45,599 nt of DNA from the NCBI RefSeq assembly GCF_001557115.1, contig NZ_LSKQ01000075.1:1-45599 (forward strand), given 5' to 3'. Below are positions 15,229 through 23,559 of this stretch, piece by piece; the first letter of the stretch is position 1; each line of letters starts with the position of its first letter. Made by a program: the position numbers and the translations under genes. Below the pieces are notes generated by a model, which was not told the origin of the DNA, did not search any database, and saw only the letters and a program-made list of their open reading frames with translations. This DNA comes from Erythrobacter sp. CCH5-A1 (GTDB lineage Bacteria; Pseudomonadota; Alphaproteobacteria; Sphingomonadales; Sphingomonadaceae).

Positions 15229-17103
15229 CTAACCCGCGCGCACGGTCCGCAGGAAGCCGCGCACCTGATCGCCCAGATGGGCGGCCTGCGCTTCGAGCTC
15301 GTTGGCGCTCAGGAGCACTTGGCTGGCGGCCGCACCGGTCGAGAGCGAGAGCTGGCGCACGTCCTCGATATGGGCGCTCACCTTTTCGGTCCCGCGCGCG
15401 GCCAGATCGATGCTCTGGGCGAGATCGCGGCCCGCGACCGATTGCTGGTCGACCGCGGTGGCGATCGAGACGGCGGTGGATTCCAGCTCGCGGACCTGCC
15501 CGGCGATTGCCCGCAGCGCCTTGACGCTGGCGCCGGTGGTCGACTGCATCGCGCGGATCTGCTCGGCGACCTTTTCGGTCGCGCGGCTGGTCTGCATCGC
15601 GAGTTCCTTGACCTCGCTCGCGACCACCGCGAAGCCGCGGCCCGCCTCGCCGCCGCGGGCAGCTTCGATCGAGGCGTTGAGGGCGAGCAGGTTGGTGCGC
15701 TGGGCAATGGTCTGGATCAGCTCGACGATCTGGCCCACCTCGTCCGCCGAGGCGGCGAGGGCCGAGATCGTTTCGTCCGCCTCACCAGTGGCGACCGTAG
15801 CCAGCCGCGCGAGTTCGCTTGAGGAGGCCGCCTGGCGGCTGATCTCGCTGATCGAGAGCGCGAATTCGTCGCTCGCCGCGGCTGCCGCCGTGGCGCCGGC
15901 ATTGGCTTCCTCCATCGAGGACGCGACTTCGCCGGTGCGGCGGCTCGCTTCCTCGGCGCTCTGAGCCATGCGGGTGGCGGTGGTGTGGAGCTGGCTCGAG
16001 GCGGCGGCAACGCCGCTCACCACGTCGCCGACGGTGCGTTCGAACTGGCGCGCGACATCGTCGAGCAGCGCGGCGCGCTTGGCCTCGGCTTCCAGCCGCT
16101 CGCGCTCGCGCTCCTGCTGCAGCTGCAATTCCTGCTCGGCGCGCTCGGCCTTTTCGCGGGCGCGGTCTTCCATCCACTTGTTGGCGCGCTTGAACAGGTC
16201 GAGCGCGCGGACCATCTGGCCGATCTCGTCCTGGCGGTCGGCACCCTCGATGGTGAAGTGCCGGTCGCCCGAGGCAAGCTGCTTCATGCCCTTGGCGATC
16301 TCGACGATCTTGCGCGAGAAATCGCGGCTGAGATAGGCCAGCCCGAGCAGCAGCACGCTGCCGCCCACCGCCGCCAGCGCGGCGATGATCAGGATCAGGT
16401 TGAAGAAATAGGCGATGCCGGTCGCTTCTTGGGTGTCGCCGCGGGTCTCGAGATCGGTGGCGAGCCAGGCGCTGGCGGCCATCACCGCGCTGCCTTGCCC
16501 GGCAACCTCGGTCGCAAGGCCATTGGCGTCGCCGCCGCTGCGCAGCTTGGCGGCGGCGCTGTCGTAGGTGCTTTCGAAACGCGCGATTTCCTCGCGCAGG
16601 GCATCGACGCGGGGGCTGAGTTCGGGCGCATCATTCTCGACCGCGGCCGCGATCGCGGTGACCTGCGTCATCACCGCGCTTTCGGCGGCGCGCTGGGCAT
16701 CGCGCGGGGCGGGGGAGGGGTCGTAGAGCGCGCGCACCGAATGATAGCGCAGTTCGCCTGCCGCCATCTGCAACTGCCCGGCCGCCACCAGCGCTTCCTT
16801 CACGCGGGCGGTCGAATTGTAGCGGTTCCACAGCTCGCCGAGGCCGATGCCCAGCACCAGCACCATCAGCAGCCCGGCGCCGAGGAAGGTGCCGAACACC
16901 GCATTGATCTTGCGCGAAAGGCTGAGGTTGCGGAACCAGGCGAGGCGTTCGAGCAGAGAGACGCGCGCCGGAGCGGGGGCCGGAGCGGCGGCAGGCGCAG
17001 CGGCAGCCTCGGTCTCGTCTTCGGCGAAATCGCTCTGGAGATCGCGCACGAAATCGGGAACGGCCAGTTCCTCGCGTCGCTCTTGCCAGCTCATCATGTT
17101 CAT
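15229..17103 (-). CDS. Methyl-accepting chemotaxis protein (membrane receptor 1)
   Basis: The 624-residue chemoreceptor has a cytoplasmic N-terminal tail of about 60 residues with a Pro/Ala-rich linker (residues about 33-48), a first membrane helix at about 64-86, a periplasmic sensor of about 150 residues, a second membrane helix at about 255-280, a HAMP domain, a charged Gln/Glu/Arg coiled coil, and the signalling hairpin with the conserved tip [20 protein letters not shown]. There is no C-terminal CheR/CheB-tethering pentapeptide. The start at 17103 is supported by a GGGGGA site. It is the last gene of the chemotaxis operon and a paralogue of the receptor just upstream. Confidence 0.92.
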   Translation of the reverse strand: MNMMSWQERREELAVPDFVRDLQSDFAEDETEAAAAPAAAPAPAPARVSLLERLAWFRNLSLSRKINAVFGTFLGAGLLMVLVLGIGLGELWNRYNSTARVKEALVAAGQLQMAAGELRYHSVRALYDPSPAPRDAQRAAESAVMTQVTAIAAAVENDAPELSPRVDALREEIARFESTYDSAAAKLRSGGDANGLATEVAGQGSAVMAASAWLATDLETRGDTQEATGIAYFFNLILIIAALAAVGGSVLLLGLAYLSRDFSRKIVEIAKGMKQLASGDRHFTIEGADRQDEIGQMVRALDLFKRANKWMEDRAREKAERAEQELQLQQERERERLEAEAKRAALLDDVARQFERTVGDVVSGVAAASSQLHTTATRMAQSAEEASRRTGEVASSMEEANAGATAAAAASDEFALSISEISRQAASSSELARLATVATGEADETISALAASADEVGQIVELIQTIAQRTNLLALNASIEAARGGEAGRGFAVVASEVKELAMQTSRATEKVAEQIRAMQSTTGASVKALRAIAGQVRELESTAVSIATAVDQQSVAGRDLAQSIDLAARGTEKVSAHIEDVRQLSLSTGAAASQVLLSANELEAQAAHLGDQVRGFLRTVRAG

Positions 17104-17185
17104 GCCGCTCGTCCCCCGCAGGTCATTTGGCGGCATTGATGAACGAAAATACTTTATGAACGGTTGATCCGCAAAAGCCCTGGCG

Positions 17186-19006
17186 TCAGCCCGCGCGCAC
17201 CCGCGACAGGAAGCTCTGGACCTGGGTGCGCAGCGTGGCGGCCTGAGCCTCGAGGCTGGTCGCGCTCGAGAGCACCTGCGCAGCCGCCGCGCCGGTCGAA
17301 AGCGAAAGGTCGCGCACAGTATCGACGTGGCCGGCAACCTTCTCGGTCCCGCGCGCAGCGAGGTCGATGCTGCGGGCGAGATCATGACCCGCGACCGATT
17401 GCTGGTCGACCGCGCTGGCGATCGAGACGGCGGTGGTCTCGAGGCTTTCGATCTGCGCGGCGATGGAGCGCAGCGCGCTGACGCTGGCGCCGGTGGTCGA
17501 TTGCATCGCGCGGATCTGTTCGGCGACCTTCTCGGTCGCGCGGCTGGTCTGGTTGGCGAGTTCCTTGACCTCGCTCGCGACCACCGCAAAGCCGCGCCCG
17601 GCCTCGCCGCCGCGGGCAGCCTCGATGCTGGCGTTGAGGGCGAGCAGGTTGGTGCGCTGGGCAATGGTCTGGATCAATTCGACGATCTGGCCGACTTCCT
17701 GCGCGCTCGCGGCCAATGCACCGATGGTGCTGTCGGCCTGACGCGCCGAGACGCTGGCCTCGCGCGCCAGTTCGGCCGAGGACGCGGCCTGGCGGCTGAT
17801 CTCGCCGATCGACATGGCGAATTCGTCGCTTGCCGCGGCCGCCGCAGCTGCGCCGAGGTTGGCTTCCTGCATCGCGGTGGCCGCTTCGCCGGTGCGCTGG
17901 CTCGCGTCCTCGGCGGTGGTGGCCATCAGCGATGCGGTCGATTGCAGCTGGCTGGAGGCGGCAACCACGCCGGTGACGACTTCGCCCACGGTGCGTTCGA
18001 ACTGGTCGGCGATGCCGGCAATCATGCGCTCGCGTTCGAGCCGCGCTTCCTCGGCGATGACCTGCTGGCGGGCGTGTTCGTCAAGCTCGGCCTTGGCGCG
18101 TTCGGCGCGTTCGCGGCTGAGCTTCTCGAGCCGCAGCCCGGCGCGGTGGAACACTTCGGTCGCGCGCGCCATCTCGCCGATCTCGTCGGCGCGGTCCTTG
18201 CCGCTGATCGCGACATCGCGCTGGCCTGCGGCAATCGCGGTCATCTGGCGGGCCATCGCCTTCAGGGTCGCGCCCACGGTGCGGTTGAAATAGCGCTGGG
18301 CGAACACGGTGATGAGCGTGAGGATGGTGGCAAGGCCGATCCACATCATCATCAACCGGCTGATCAAGCCGGCGCCGTCATCGGCCATCGCCTTGGCTTC
18401 CTTCCCGAGCGACGTGGTGAGCGCCTGCGCGGCATCCACCACCGCATCGCCCGTGGCGGCGATTTCGGCGGCCTGACGCTGGCGTGCGGCGCTGTCGGCG
18501 GTGTCGGGGGTGTAGGCGGTGACCTGGCGACCGAGATCCTCGATCCCTCCGCGGATCAGCGCGAGCCGGTCCTGCTCCTCCATCCCGGCGTCCTTGCCGC
18601 GCTCGCTCAGCGTGGCGGCGCTGGCAGCGGCGCGGTCCAGCGCCTCGCGCGCGGCGCGGGCGCGGGCAGTATCGCCATCGGCGACCAGCAGCTCGGCGTG
18701 GCGCTGGCCTTCGCTCAGCTGCACCAGCAGGCGCTCGGCCTTGAGGGCGGCATCGTGGGTGGTGCGGATATACTCGGCGCGCTGGCCGAGTTCGACATAG
18801 CCCGCCACCACGAACAGCCCCGCCGCCAGCGCGAAGCCGAGGTTGAGGCTGAAGAACAGCGTGATCTTGCTGCCGATCGAAAGCTGCGCGAACCAGCGCT
18901 GCCAGCGGGCGGGCAGCGTGACGGGCGCGGGGGCAGCGTCCGGGGCGGGCTGATGCCCGGCGGCCTCGGCCTCGAGATTGAGAGCGATGTCCTGAAGCGC
19001 GCTCAT
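17186..19006 (-). CDS. Methyl-accepting chemotaxis protein (membrane receptor 2)
   Basis: The 606-residue receptor has the same plan as its neighbour: a cytoplasmic N-terminal tail (about 40 residues, Ala/Pro-rich), a membrane helix at about 45-70, a periplasmic helical sensor, a second membrane helix around 220-240, HAMP, and a signalling domain with the tip [20 protein letters not shown] nearly identical to receptor 1. The sensor domains differ, so the two should respond to different signals. Its start codon overlaps the stop of the GGDEF-EAL gene (ATGA), implying coupled translation. The ligand is unknown. Confidence 0.92.
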   Translation of the reverse strand: MSALQDIALNLEAEAAGHQPAPDAAPAPVTLPARWQRWFAQLSIGSKITLFFSLNLGFALAAGLFVVAGYVELGQRAEYIRTTHDAALKAERLLVQLSEGQRHAELLVADGDTARARAAREALDRAAASAATLSERGKDAGMEEQDRLALIRGGIEDLGRQVTAYTPDTADSAARQRQAAEIAATGDAVVDAAQALTTSLGKEAKAMADDGAGLISRLMMMWIGLATILTLITVFAQRYFNRTVGATLKAMARQMTAIAAGQRDVAISGKDRADEIGEMARATEVFHRAGLRLEKLSRERAERAKAELDEHARQQVIAEEARLERERMIAGIADQFERTVGEVVTGVVAASSQLQSTASLMATTAEDASQRTGEAATAMQEANLGAAAAAAASDEFAMSIGEISRQAASSAELAREASVSARQADSTIGALAASAQEVGQIVELIQTIAQRTNLLALNASIEAARGGEAGRGFAVVASEVKELANQTSRATEKVAEQIRAMQSTTGASVSALRSIAAQIESLETTAVSIASAVDQQSVAGHDLARSIDLAARGTEKVAGHVDTVRDLSLSTGAAAAQVLSSATSLEAQAATLRTQVQSFLSRVRAG

Positions 19007-20523
19007 GCGGCCTTCCCGTCCTTGGTTGTTGCGGCGTTGCGGTTCTGCGCGGCGATCAGCCGGTCGATTTCGGCAGCGGGCACGGCGCGGTGGTAGAGCC
19101 AGCCCTGGATCTGGTCGGCCCCGGCAAGGCGGACGAGTTCGGCCTGTTCCTCGGTCTCGACGCCTTCGGCGGTCACGCCCATGTCGAGCGCGCGGGCGAG
19201 CGCGATCGAGGAGAGCATCATCGCCCGGCTGCCGTCATCGACGCCCGCGAGCTCCACAAGGCTGCGGTCGAGCTTCAGCTTCTCGAAGCGGAAGCGCCGC
19301 AGGAAGCCGATCGAGGCATAGCCGGTGCCGAAATCGTCGAGCACGATGCGCACCCCGAAGCTGCGGATCACGTCAAGCGTGCGTTCGGCCACCACCGGAT
19401 CGAGCACGAGGCAGGTCTCGGTCACTTCCAGCTCCAGCCGGTGCGGGGGGAAGCCGGTCTCTTCCAGCACTTCGCCCAGCTTGATCGGGAATTCGGCGTT
19501 GCGCAGCTGCGCGGCGGAGATGTTGACCGACAGGGTGATGTCGCCCCAGCGGCCAGCGTCGCACACCGCCTGGCGCAGCACCCATACCCCGAGCGGGTTG
19601 ATGAGGCCCGAATCCTCGGCCACGGGGATGAAGATGTTGGGGGTCAGCGGATCGCGCTCCGGCCCGCGGTTCCAGCGCAGCAGCGCCTCGACCGCGACGA
19701 TGCGCTTGTCGTTGGCATCGACCAGCGGCTGGTAGGCGAGGCTGAATTCGCCCGCGGCAATCCCGGCGCGGATCTCGTCCTCGATCTCGCGCACGCGCTC
19801 GCGGCGGCGGTCGAAGCTTTCGTTGAACCAGGTGCAGCGCATCTTGCCGCCGCGCTTGGACATGTCCATCGCCACATCGGAGCGGCGCAGCATCTCGGAG
19901 GAGGGGATGCGGTTCTCGGCGGTCGACCGCGCAAGGCCGATGCTCGCGCCGACCGCGATGTGGCGATCGCCCAGGGTCAGCGGCGTGCCGAGCTTTTCGA
20001 GCAGCCCGCGGCACATCCCTTCGAGGATCGTGCCGGCGACCTTGCCCGCCATCACCGCCGCGAACTCGTCGCCGCCGAGGCGGTAGCAGCGCGCTTCCTT
20101 GCCGCACACCTCGCGCAGCACATCGGCGCACAGGTCGATCAGCTGGTCGCCGACATGGTGGCCGTAGTGGTCGTTGACCTGCTTGAAACTGTCGAGATCG
20201 ATCATCGCCAGCGCCACCTCGTCATCCCCGCGGGCGAGGAACTGGATGTCCTCGTGCAGCGCATGGCGGTTGGGCAGGCCGGTCAGGGGATCGATATGGG
20301 CGCGCTGTTCGAGCCCGCGGATCGTCGCGATGCCGCTGCGCCCGAGGAAGAACAGCGTGGCCGCATAGATCAGGATCGCGGTGATCAGCATCGGCCCCTG
20401 CGAGATCACCGTCCAGCGTCCCGACAGACCGATGGCAAATCCCAGCCCGCCGGTCAGCACGCTCGCCACCCCGATCGGGATAAGCACCAATCCGACCGGG
20501 GTCAGATGCAGGGGTTGCTTCAC
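19003..20523 (-). CDS. Membrane GGDEF-EAL cyclic-di-GMP enzyme
   Basis: The protein has two N-terminal membrane helices ([17 protein letters not shown] and a second around residues 40-65), a diguanylate cyclase domain with an intact GGDEF motif (RLGGDEF, about 144-150), and an EAL phosphodiesterase domain with EALLRW, the Asn in [24 protein letters not shown] and EGVET all present. The inhibitory RxxD site before GGDEF is missing, so product inhibition is not expected. Both activities look chemically possible. I prefer the GTG at 20523 (followed by [10 protein letters not shown]); a TTG at 20592 is possible but lacks a ribosome site. It lies inside the che operon and overlaps the receptor-2 start, suggesting a link between cyclic-di-GMP and chemotaxis. 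Confidence 0.9.
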   Translation of the reverse strand: MKQPLHLTPVGLVLIPIGVASVLTGGLGFAIGLSGRWTVISQGPMLITAILIYAATLFFLGRSGIATIRGLEQRAHIDPLTGLPNRHALHEDIQFLARGDDEVALAMIDLDSFKQVNDHYGHHVGDQLIDLCADVLREVCGKEARCYRLGGDEFAAVMAGKVAGTILEGMCRGLLEKLGTPLTLGDRHIAVGASIGLARSTAENRIPSSEMLRRSDVAMDMSKRGGKMRCTWFNESFDRRRERVREIEDEIRAGIAAGEFSLAYQPLVDANDKRIVAVEALLRWNRGPERDPLTPNIFIPVAEDSGLINPLGVWVLRQAVCDAGRWGDITLSVNISAAQLRNAEFPIKLGEVLEETGFPPHRLELEVTETCLVLDPVVAERTLDVIRSFGVRIVLDDFGTGYASIGFLRRFRFEKLKLDRSLVELAGVDDGSRAMMLSSIALARALDMGVTAEGVETEEQAELVRLAGADQIQGWLYHRAVPAAEIDRLIAAQNRNAATTKDGKAA

Positions 20524-20646
20524 CGTGAACAAGGACAGGTTTCCCGAAAGCGCGCTTCGCGTCGCGCGGTTGCCGGAACGTGCTAAACACAAGCGGCTAA
20601 GGAAGGGTAAAGCCCGGGCCCCGCACAGGCGTAGAAGGATGGCCGG

Positions 20647-21501
20647 TCAGGCGATCTTGCGGATCGTAGCCAGCGTCGGCGCGGCGGCGGGTTCGAAGAA
20701 GCTCGCGCGGCGCTGCGCGGGCACGAAGCGGTCGGTCTGGCCGACCACGGTCTCGCCCGCGCCGAGCATCAGGAACCCATCGGGCATGACTGCGCGTGCG
20801 AGCCGGTCGAAGGCCTCGTGGCGGACCTGGCGATCGAAATAGAGCAGCACGTTGCGGCACAGCACCAGATCGAAGGGCAGGCGGCCGGGGTGCGCGGCGG
20901 TGAGCAGGTTGCCTTGCGCAAAGCGCACCATCTGCCGCACCTCGTCGCGCAGCCGCCAGCCGCCGGGTGTCTCGTCGAAATGGCGCAGCATCTGGGCAAC
21001 GCCGAGGCCGCGCTGCACCTCGAACTGGCTGTAGATGCCGCCGCGCGCGATACTGATCGCGCGGTGCGAGACATCGGTGCCGATGATGTCGATGGTCCAG
21101 TCCTGCCAGCGCTCGGCCTGTTCGGCGAACAGCATGGCGAGCGAATAGACCTCCTGCCCCGTCGAACAGCCCGCCGACCAGATCGACAAGCGGCGCACGT
21201 CGCGGCGGCGATGGGCGAGTTCGGGCAGGACTTCGCCGGGCAGCTGGTCGAAGGTCGGCTTGTCGCGGAAGAAATAGGTCTCGTTGTTGAGCAGCGCCTC
21301 GACCACGTCCTGCGCCAGAGCGTCCGAACCGGGGTCGGCGAGCAGGCAGACGAGCTGATCGACATTGGAAATGCCGTGCTGGCGGAAGATCCCCGCGAGC
21401 GCCGAGTTCACGCGCCAGCGGCGGCTTTCGGTCAGGTGCTGACCGGTGCGCGCTTCGAGCAGATCGGCGATGATCTGGTGGGAGGCTTCGCTCGCTTCCA
21501 T
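20647..21501 (-). CDS. cheR: Chemoreceptor glutamate methyltransferase CheR
   Basis: The 284-residue protein has an N-terminal helical domain (about 1-75) containing the NNETYFFRD segment and a SAM-binding domain with SAGCSTGQEVYSLAM, followed by IGTDVSHRAI and VLCRNVLLYFD. This is the standard CheR layout, and the enzyme methylates receptor glutamates with SAM in the cytoplasm. Its gene is 8 bp after cheB, its functional opponent, which fits operon expression. The C-terminus ends without an added domain. Confidence 0.94.
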   Translation of the reverse strand: MEASEASHQIIADLLEARTGQHLTESRRWRVNSALAGIFRQHGISNVDQLVCLLADPGSDALAQDVVEALLNNETYFFRDKPTFDQLPGEVLPELAHRRRDVRRLSIWSAGCSTGQEVYSLAMLFAEQAERWQDWTIDIIGTDVSHRAISIARGGIYSQFEVQRGLGVAQMLRHFDETPGGWRLRDEVRQMVRFAQGNLLTAAHPGRLPFDLVLCRNVLLYFDRQVRHEAFDRLARAVMPDGFLMLGAGETVVGQTDRFVPAQRRASFFEPAAAPTLATIRKIA

Positions 21502-21508
21502 CGCCGCT

Positions 21509-22690
21509 CTACTTGAGCGCCGCGGCGGCAGCGGGGGCGGGCGCGTTCACCTGCGCCATCACCGCATCGCCCAGCCGGTCGGGCGCGGCGACAAGGCTGA
21601 CGAGCCCCGCGCGCGCAACGGCGCCCGGCATGCCCCACACCGCGCTGCTATCGGCGTCCTGCGCGAAGATGGTGCCGCCGGCATCGACGAGCGCGGCCGC
21701 GCCCAGCACCCCGTCGCGGCCCATGCCCGACAGGATCACGCCCAGCGCGCGGCCCTCGCAGGCCTCGGCGAGGCTGGCGAGCATCGGGTCGACCGAGGGC
21801 AGACAGCCGCTCGGCTGCGGCTCGGTGCTGATCCGGGTCATCAGCCCGCCCGAGCTCTTGCGTTTCACCACCACGTGGCCGTGGCCCGGCGCGATGACGA
21901 TGCGGCCCGGGGTCAGGATCAGGCCTTCTGCCGCGATTTCGGCCGGGCGCCCGCAGGCAGCCTCGATCTGGCGCGCGAAGACCGGCATGAAGCTGGCGGG
22001 CAGGTGCTGGGTGATGAGCAGCGGAACGTCGAAATCGGGCCCCAGCCGCCGCAGCATCAGGCCGAGCGCATGGATGCCCCCGGTCGAGGCGCCGATCGCG
22101 ACGACCTCGGGCCGCCGCGTGCGGCGCGCAAGGCCGGGGCGCACGAAGGAGGGCTCGGCCGCAGCGGCATCGGGCAGGGCGGCGGACGTCCCCGCCTCGG
22201 CGGCGCCTGTGGCCGCGCGCGAACCCAAGGCGCGGATCTTGCCGAGCAGCGCGGCGCGGTAATCCTCGTTGAAGCCGCCCGGACGCGGCTTCAGCAGCGT
22301 GTCGGCCGCGCCCATCTCGAGCGCGCTCAATGTGTGTTCGGCCCCGTCGACCGTCAGCGAGGAGACCACCAGCACCTGCGGGCGGCCCGGCGTGGCGAGG
22401 ATCGCGGGGAGCGCATCCAGCCCGCCCATCCCCGGCATCTCGAGATCGAGCAGCACCACATCGGCCGGCGTATCGGCAAGCTGGGCGATGGCGCGCTCGG
22501 CGCTCGCGGCGGTACCGGCGATCACCAGCGCGGGGTCGCTGTCAACCATGCGCTTGAAGACCGTGCGGACCGTCAGCGAATCGTCGACGATCATCACCCG
22601 GATCGGCGCCGCAGCGGCTCCGGCGCGGGCGGGAGCGCGGCCCGGGCTATCCTCCCGCGACGCGCGCGGCAAAGCGGCGGGACGGGTCAC
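21509..22690 (-). CDS. cheB: Chemotaxis response regulator methylesterase CheB
   Basis: The 393-residue protein has a receiver domain with the acidic pocket D36-D37, phosphoacceptor D82 (LLDLEMPGMGG) and KPRPGG, an Ala-rich linker around residues 150-185, and a C-terminal methylesterase with the Ser of AIGASTGGIHAL, the His of LITQHLP and the Asp of GMGRDGV. It demethylates or deamidates chemoreceptors when phosphorylated by CheA. The first about 28 residues before the receiver are Ala/Pro/Arg-rich and unusual but may be genuine, because the ATG at 22690 overlaps the cheY stop. Confidence 0.94.
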   Translation of the reverse strand: MTRPAALPRASREDSPGRAPARAGAAAAPIRVMIVDDSLTVRTVFKRMVDSDPALVIAGTAASAERAIAQLADTPADVVLLDLEMPGMGGLDALPAILATPGRPQVLVVSSLTVDGAEHTLSALEMGAADTLLKPRPGGFNEDYRAALLGKIRALGSRAATGAAEAGTSAALPDAAAAEPSFVRPGLARRTRRPEVVAIGASTGGIHALGLMLRRLGPDFDVPLLITQHLPASFMPVFARQIEAACGRPAEIAAEGLILTPGRIVIAPGHGHVVVKRKSSGGLMTRISTEPQPSGCLPSVDPMLASLAEACEGRALGVILSGMGRDGVLGAAALVDAGGTIFAQDADSSAVWGMPGAVARAGLVSLVAAPDRLGDAVMAQVNAPAPAAAAALK

Positions 22691-23052
22691 GCAAACCCGA
22701 CAAGCTGCAACTTGATCTGCAGCGTCTCGTGATCGAAGGGCTTCATGACATATTCGTCAGCGCCGGCTTGAATCGCCTCGCGGATATGGGCGACATCGTT
22801 CTCGGTGGTGCAGAACACCACCTTGGGCTTGTCGCCGCCGGGGCGCTGGCGCAGCGCGATGAGGAATTCGATCCCCGTCATCACCGGCATGTTCCAGTCG
22901 AGCAGCACCACATCAGGCATCGCCCCGTCGCAGGCATCCAATGCCAGCTTGCCGTTCTCGGCTTCCTCGACGGCAAACCCCAGGGTCTCGAGAATATGTC
23001 TCGAAACCTTGCGGATGACGCGGGAATCATCGACGATCAGGCACGTTTTCAT
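22687..23052 (-). CDS. cheY: Single-domain chemotaxis response regulator CheY
   Basis: The 121-residue receiver has D8-D9, phosphoacceptor D52 (LLDWNMP), T82-T83 and K104 (MKPFD), all required for phosphotransfer from CheA. The start at 23052 is placed at MKTCLIVDDS with an AGGAT ribosome site; an in-frame start 39 bases upstream would add a poor leader. It sits between cheW and cheB. No flagellar genes are in the window, so whether it controls a motor or another output is not visible. Confidence 0.93.
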   Translation of the reverse strand: MKTCLIVDDSRVIRKVSRHILETLGFAVEEAENGKLALDACDGAMPDVVLLDWNMPVMTGIEFLIALRQRPGGDKPKVVFCTTENDVAHIREAIQAGADEYVMKPFDHETLQIKLQLVGFA

Positions 23053-23106
23053 GGGCGATCCTGCGGTTGGTGCCGCGAGACTAAAGGTCATTTGGTAAGG
23101 ATTGGA

Positions 23107-23559
23107 TTAAGCCGCAGCCTCGATTTCATTGCGGGCCTCGGGTCCGGCGATGAGAGCGGCAAGATCGATCAGCAGGGCAGGGCCGGCCATGGTCTCGATC
23201 ATGCCCACCGCCACGCGCGACCATTCCGCGCCGAAGCCGCCGGGGACCTGCCCGGCCTCGCCTACGGCGGTGGTGATGTCCTCGATCCCGTCGACCAGCA
23301 GCGCGTAGGAGTGGCCGCCTTCGGTGACCACAGCGGCGCGGTGGTCGGTCGGCCAGGCGCCCTCTGCCAGACCGATCGCGCGGCGGCAGTCGATCACGGT
23401 CAGCGCCTGGCTGCGCAGCGCGGTGATGCCGGCGATCCATGCCGGCGCGCGGGGGACAGGGGTGATCGCGGCGGTCTCGATCACCGAGCGCACGTCGAGC
23501 GCCGAAAGCGCGCAGCGGCGCCCGGCGATCTGGAGGATGACGAGCAGCTTTTCGGTCAT
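23107..23559 (-). CDS. cheW: Chemotaxis coupling protein CheW
   Basis: The 150-residue protein is a single CheW SH3-like domain, with LQIAGRRCALSALDVRSVIE at the start, the PRAPAWIAGITALRSQALTVID core and a LVDGIEDI segment. It links receptors to CheA at the membrane. Its ATG overlaps the cheA stop in ATGA, implying stoichiometric translation with the kinase, and cheY follows 54 bp later. Nothing unusual is seen. Confidence 0.92.
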   Translation of the reverse strand: MTEKLLVILQIAGRRCALSALDVRSVIETAAITPVPRAPAWIAGITALRSQALTVIDCRRAIGLAEGAWPTDHRAAVVTEGGHSYALLVDGIEDITTAVGEAGQVPGGFGAEWSRVAVGMIETMAGPALLIDLAALIAGPEARNEIEAAA

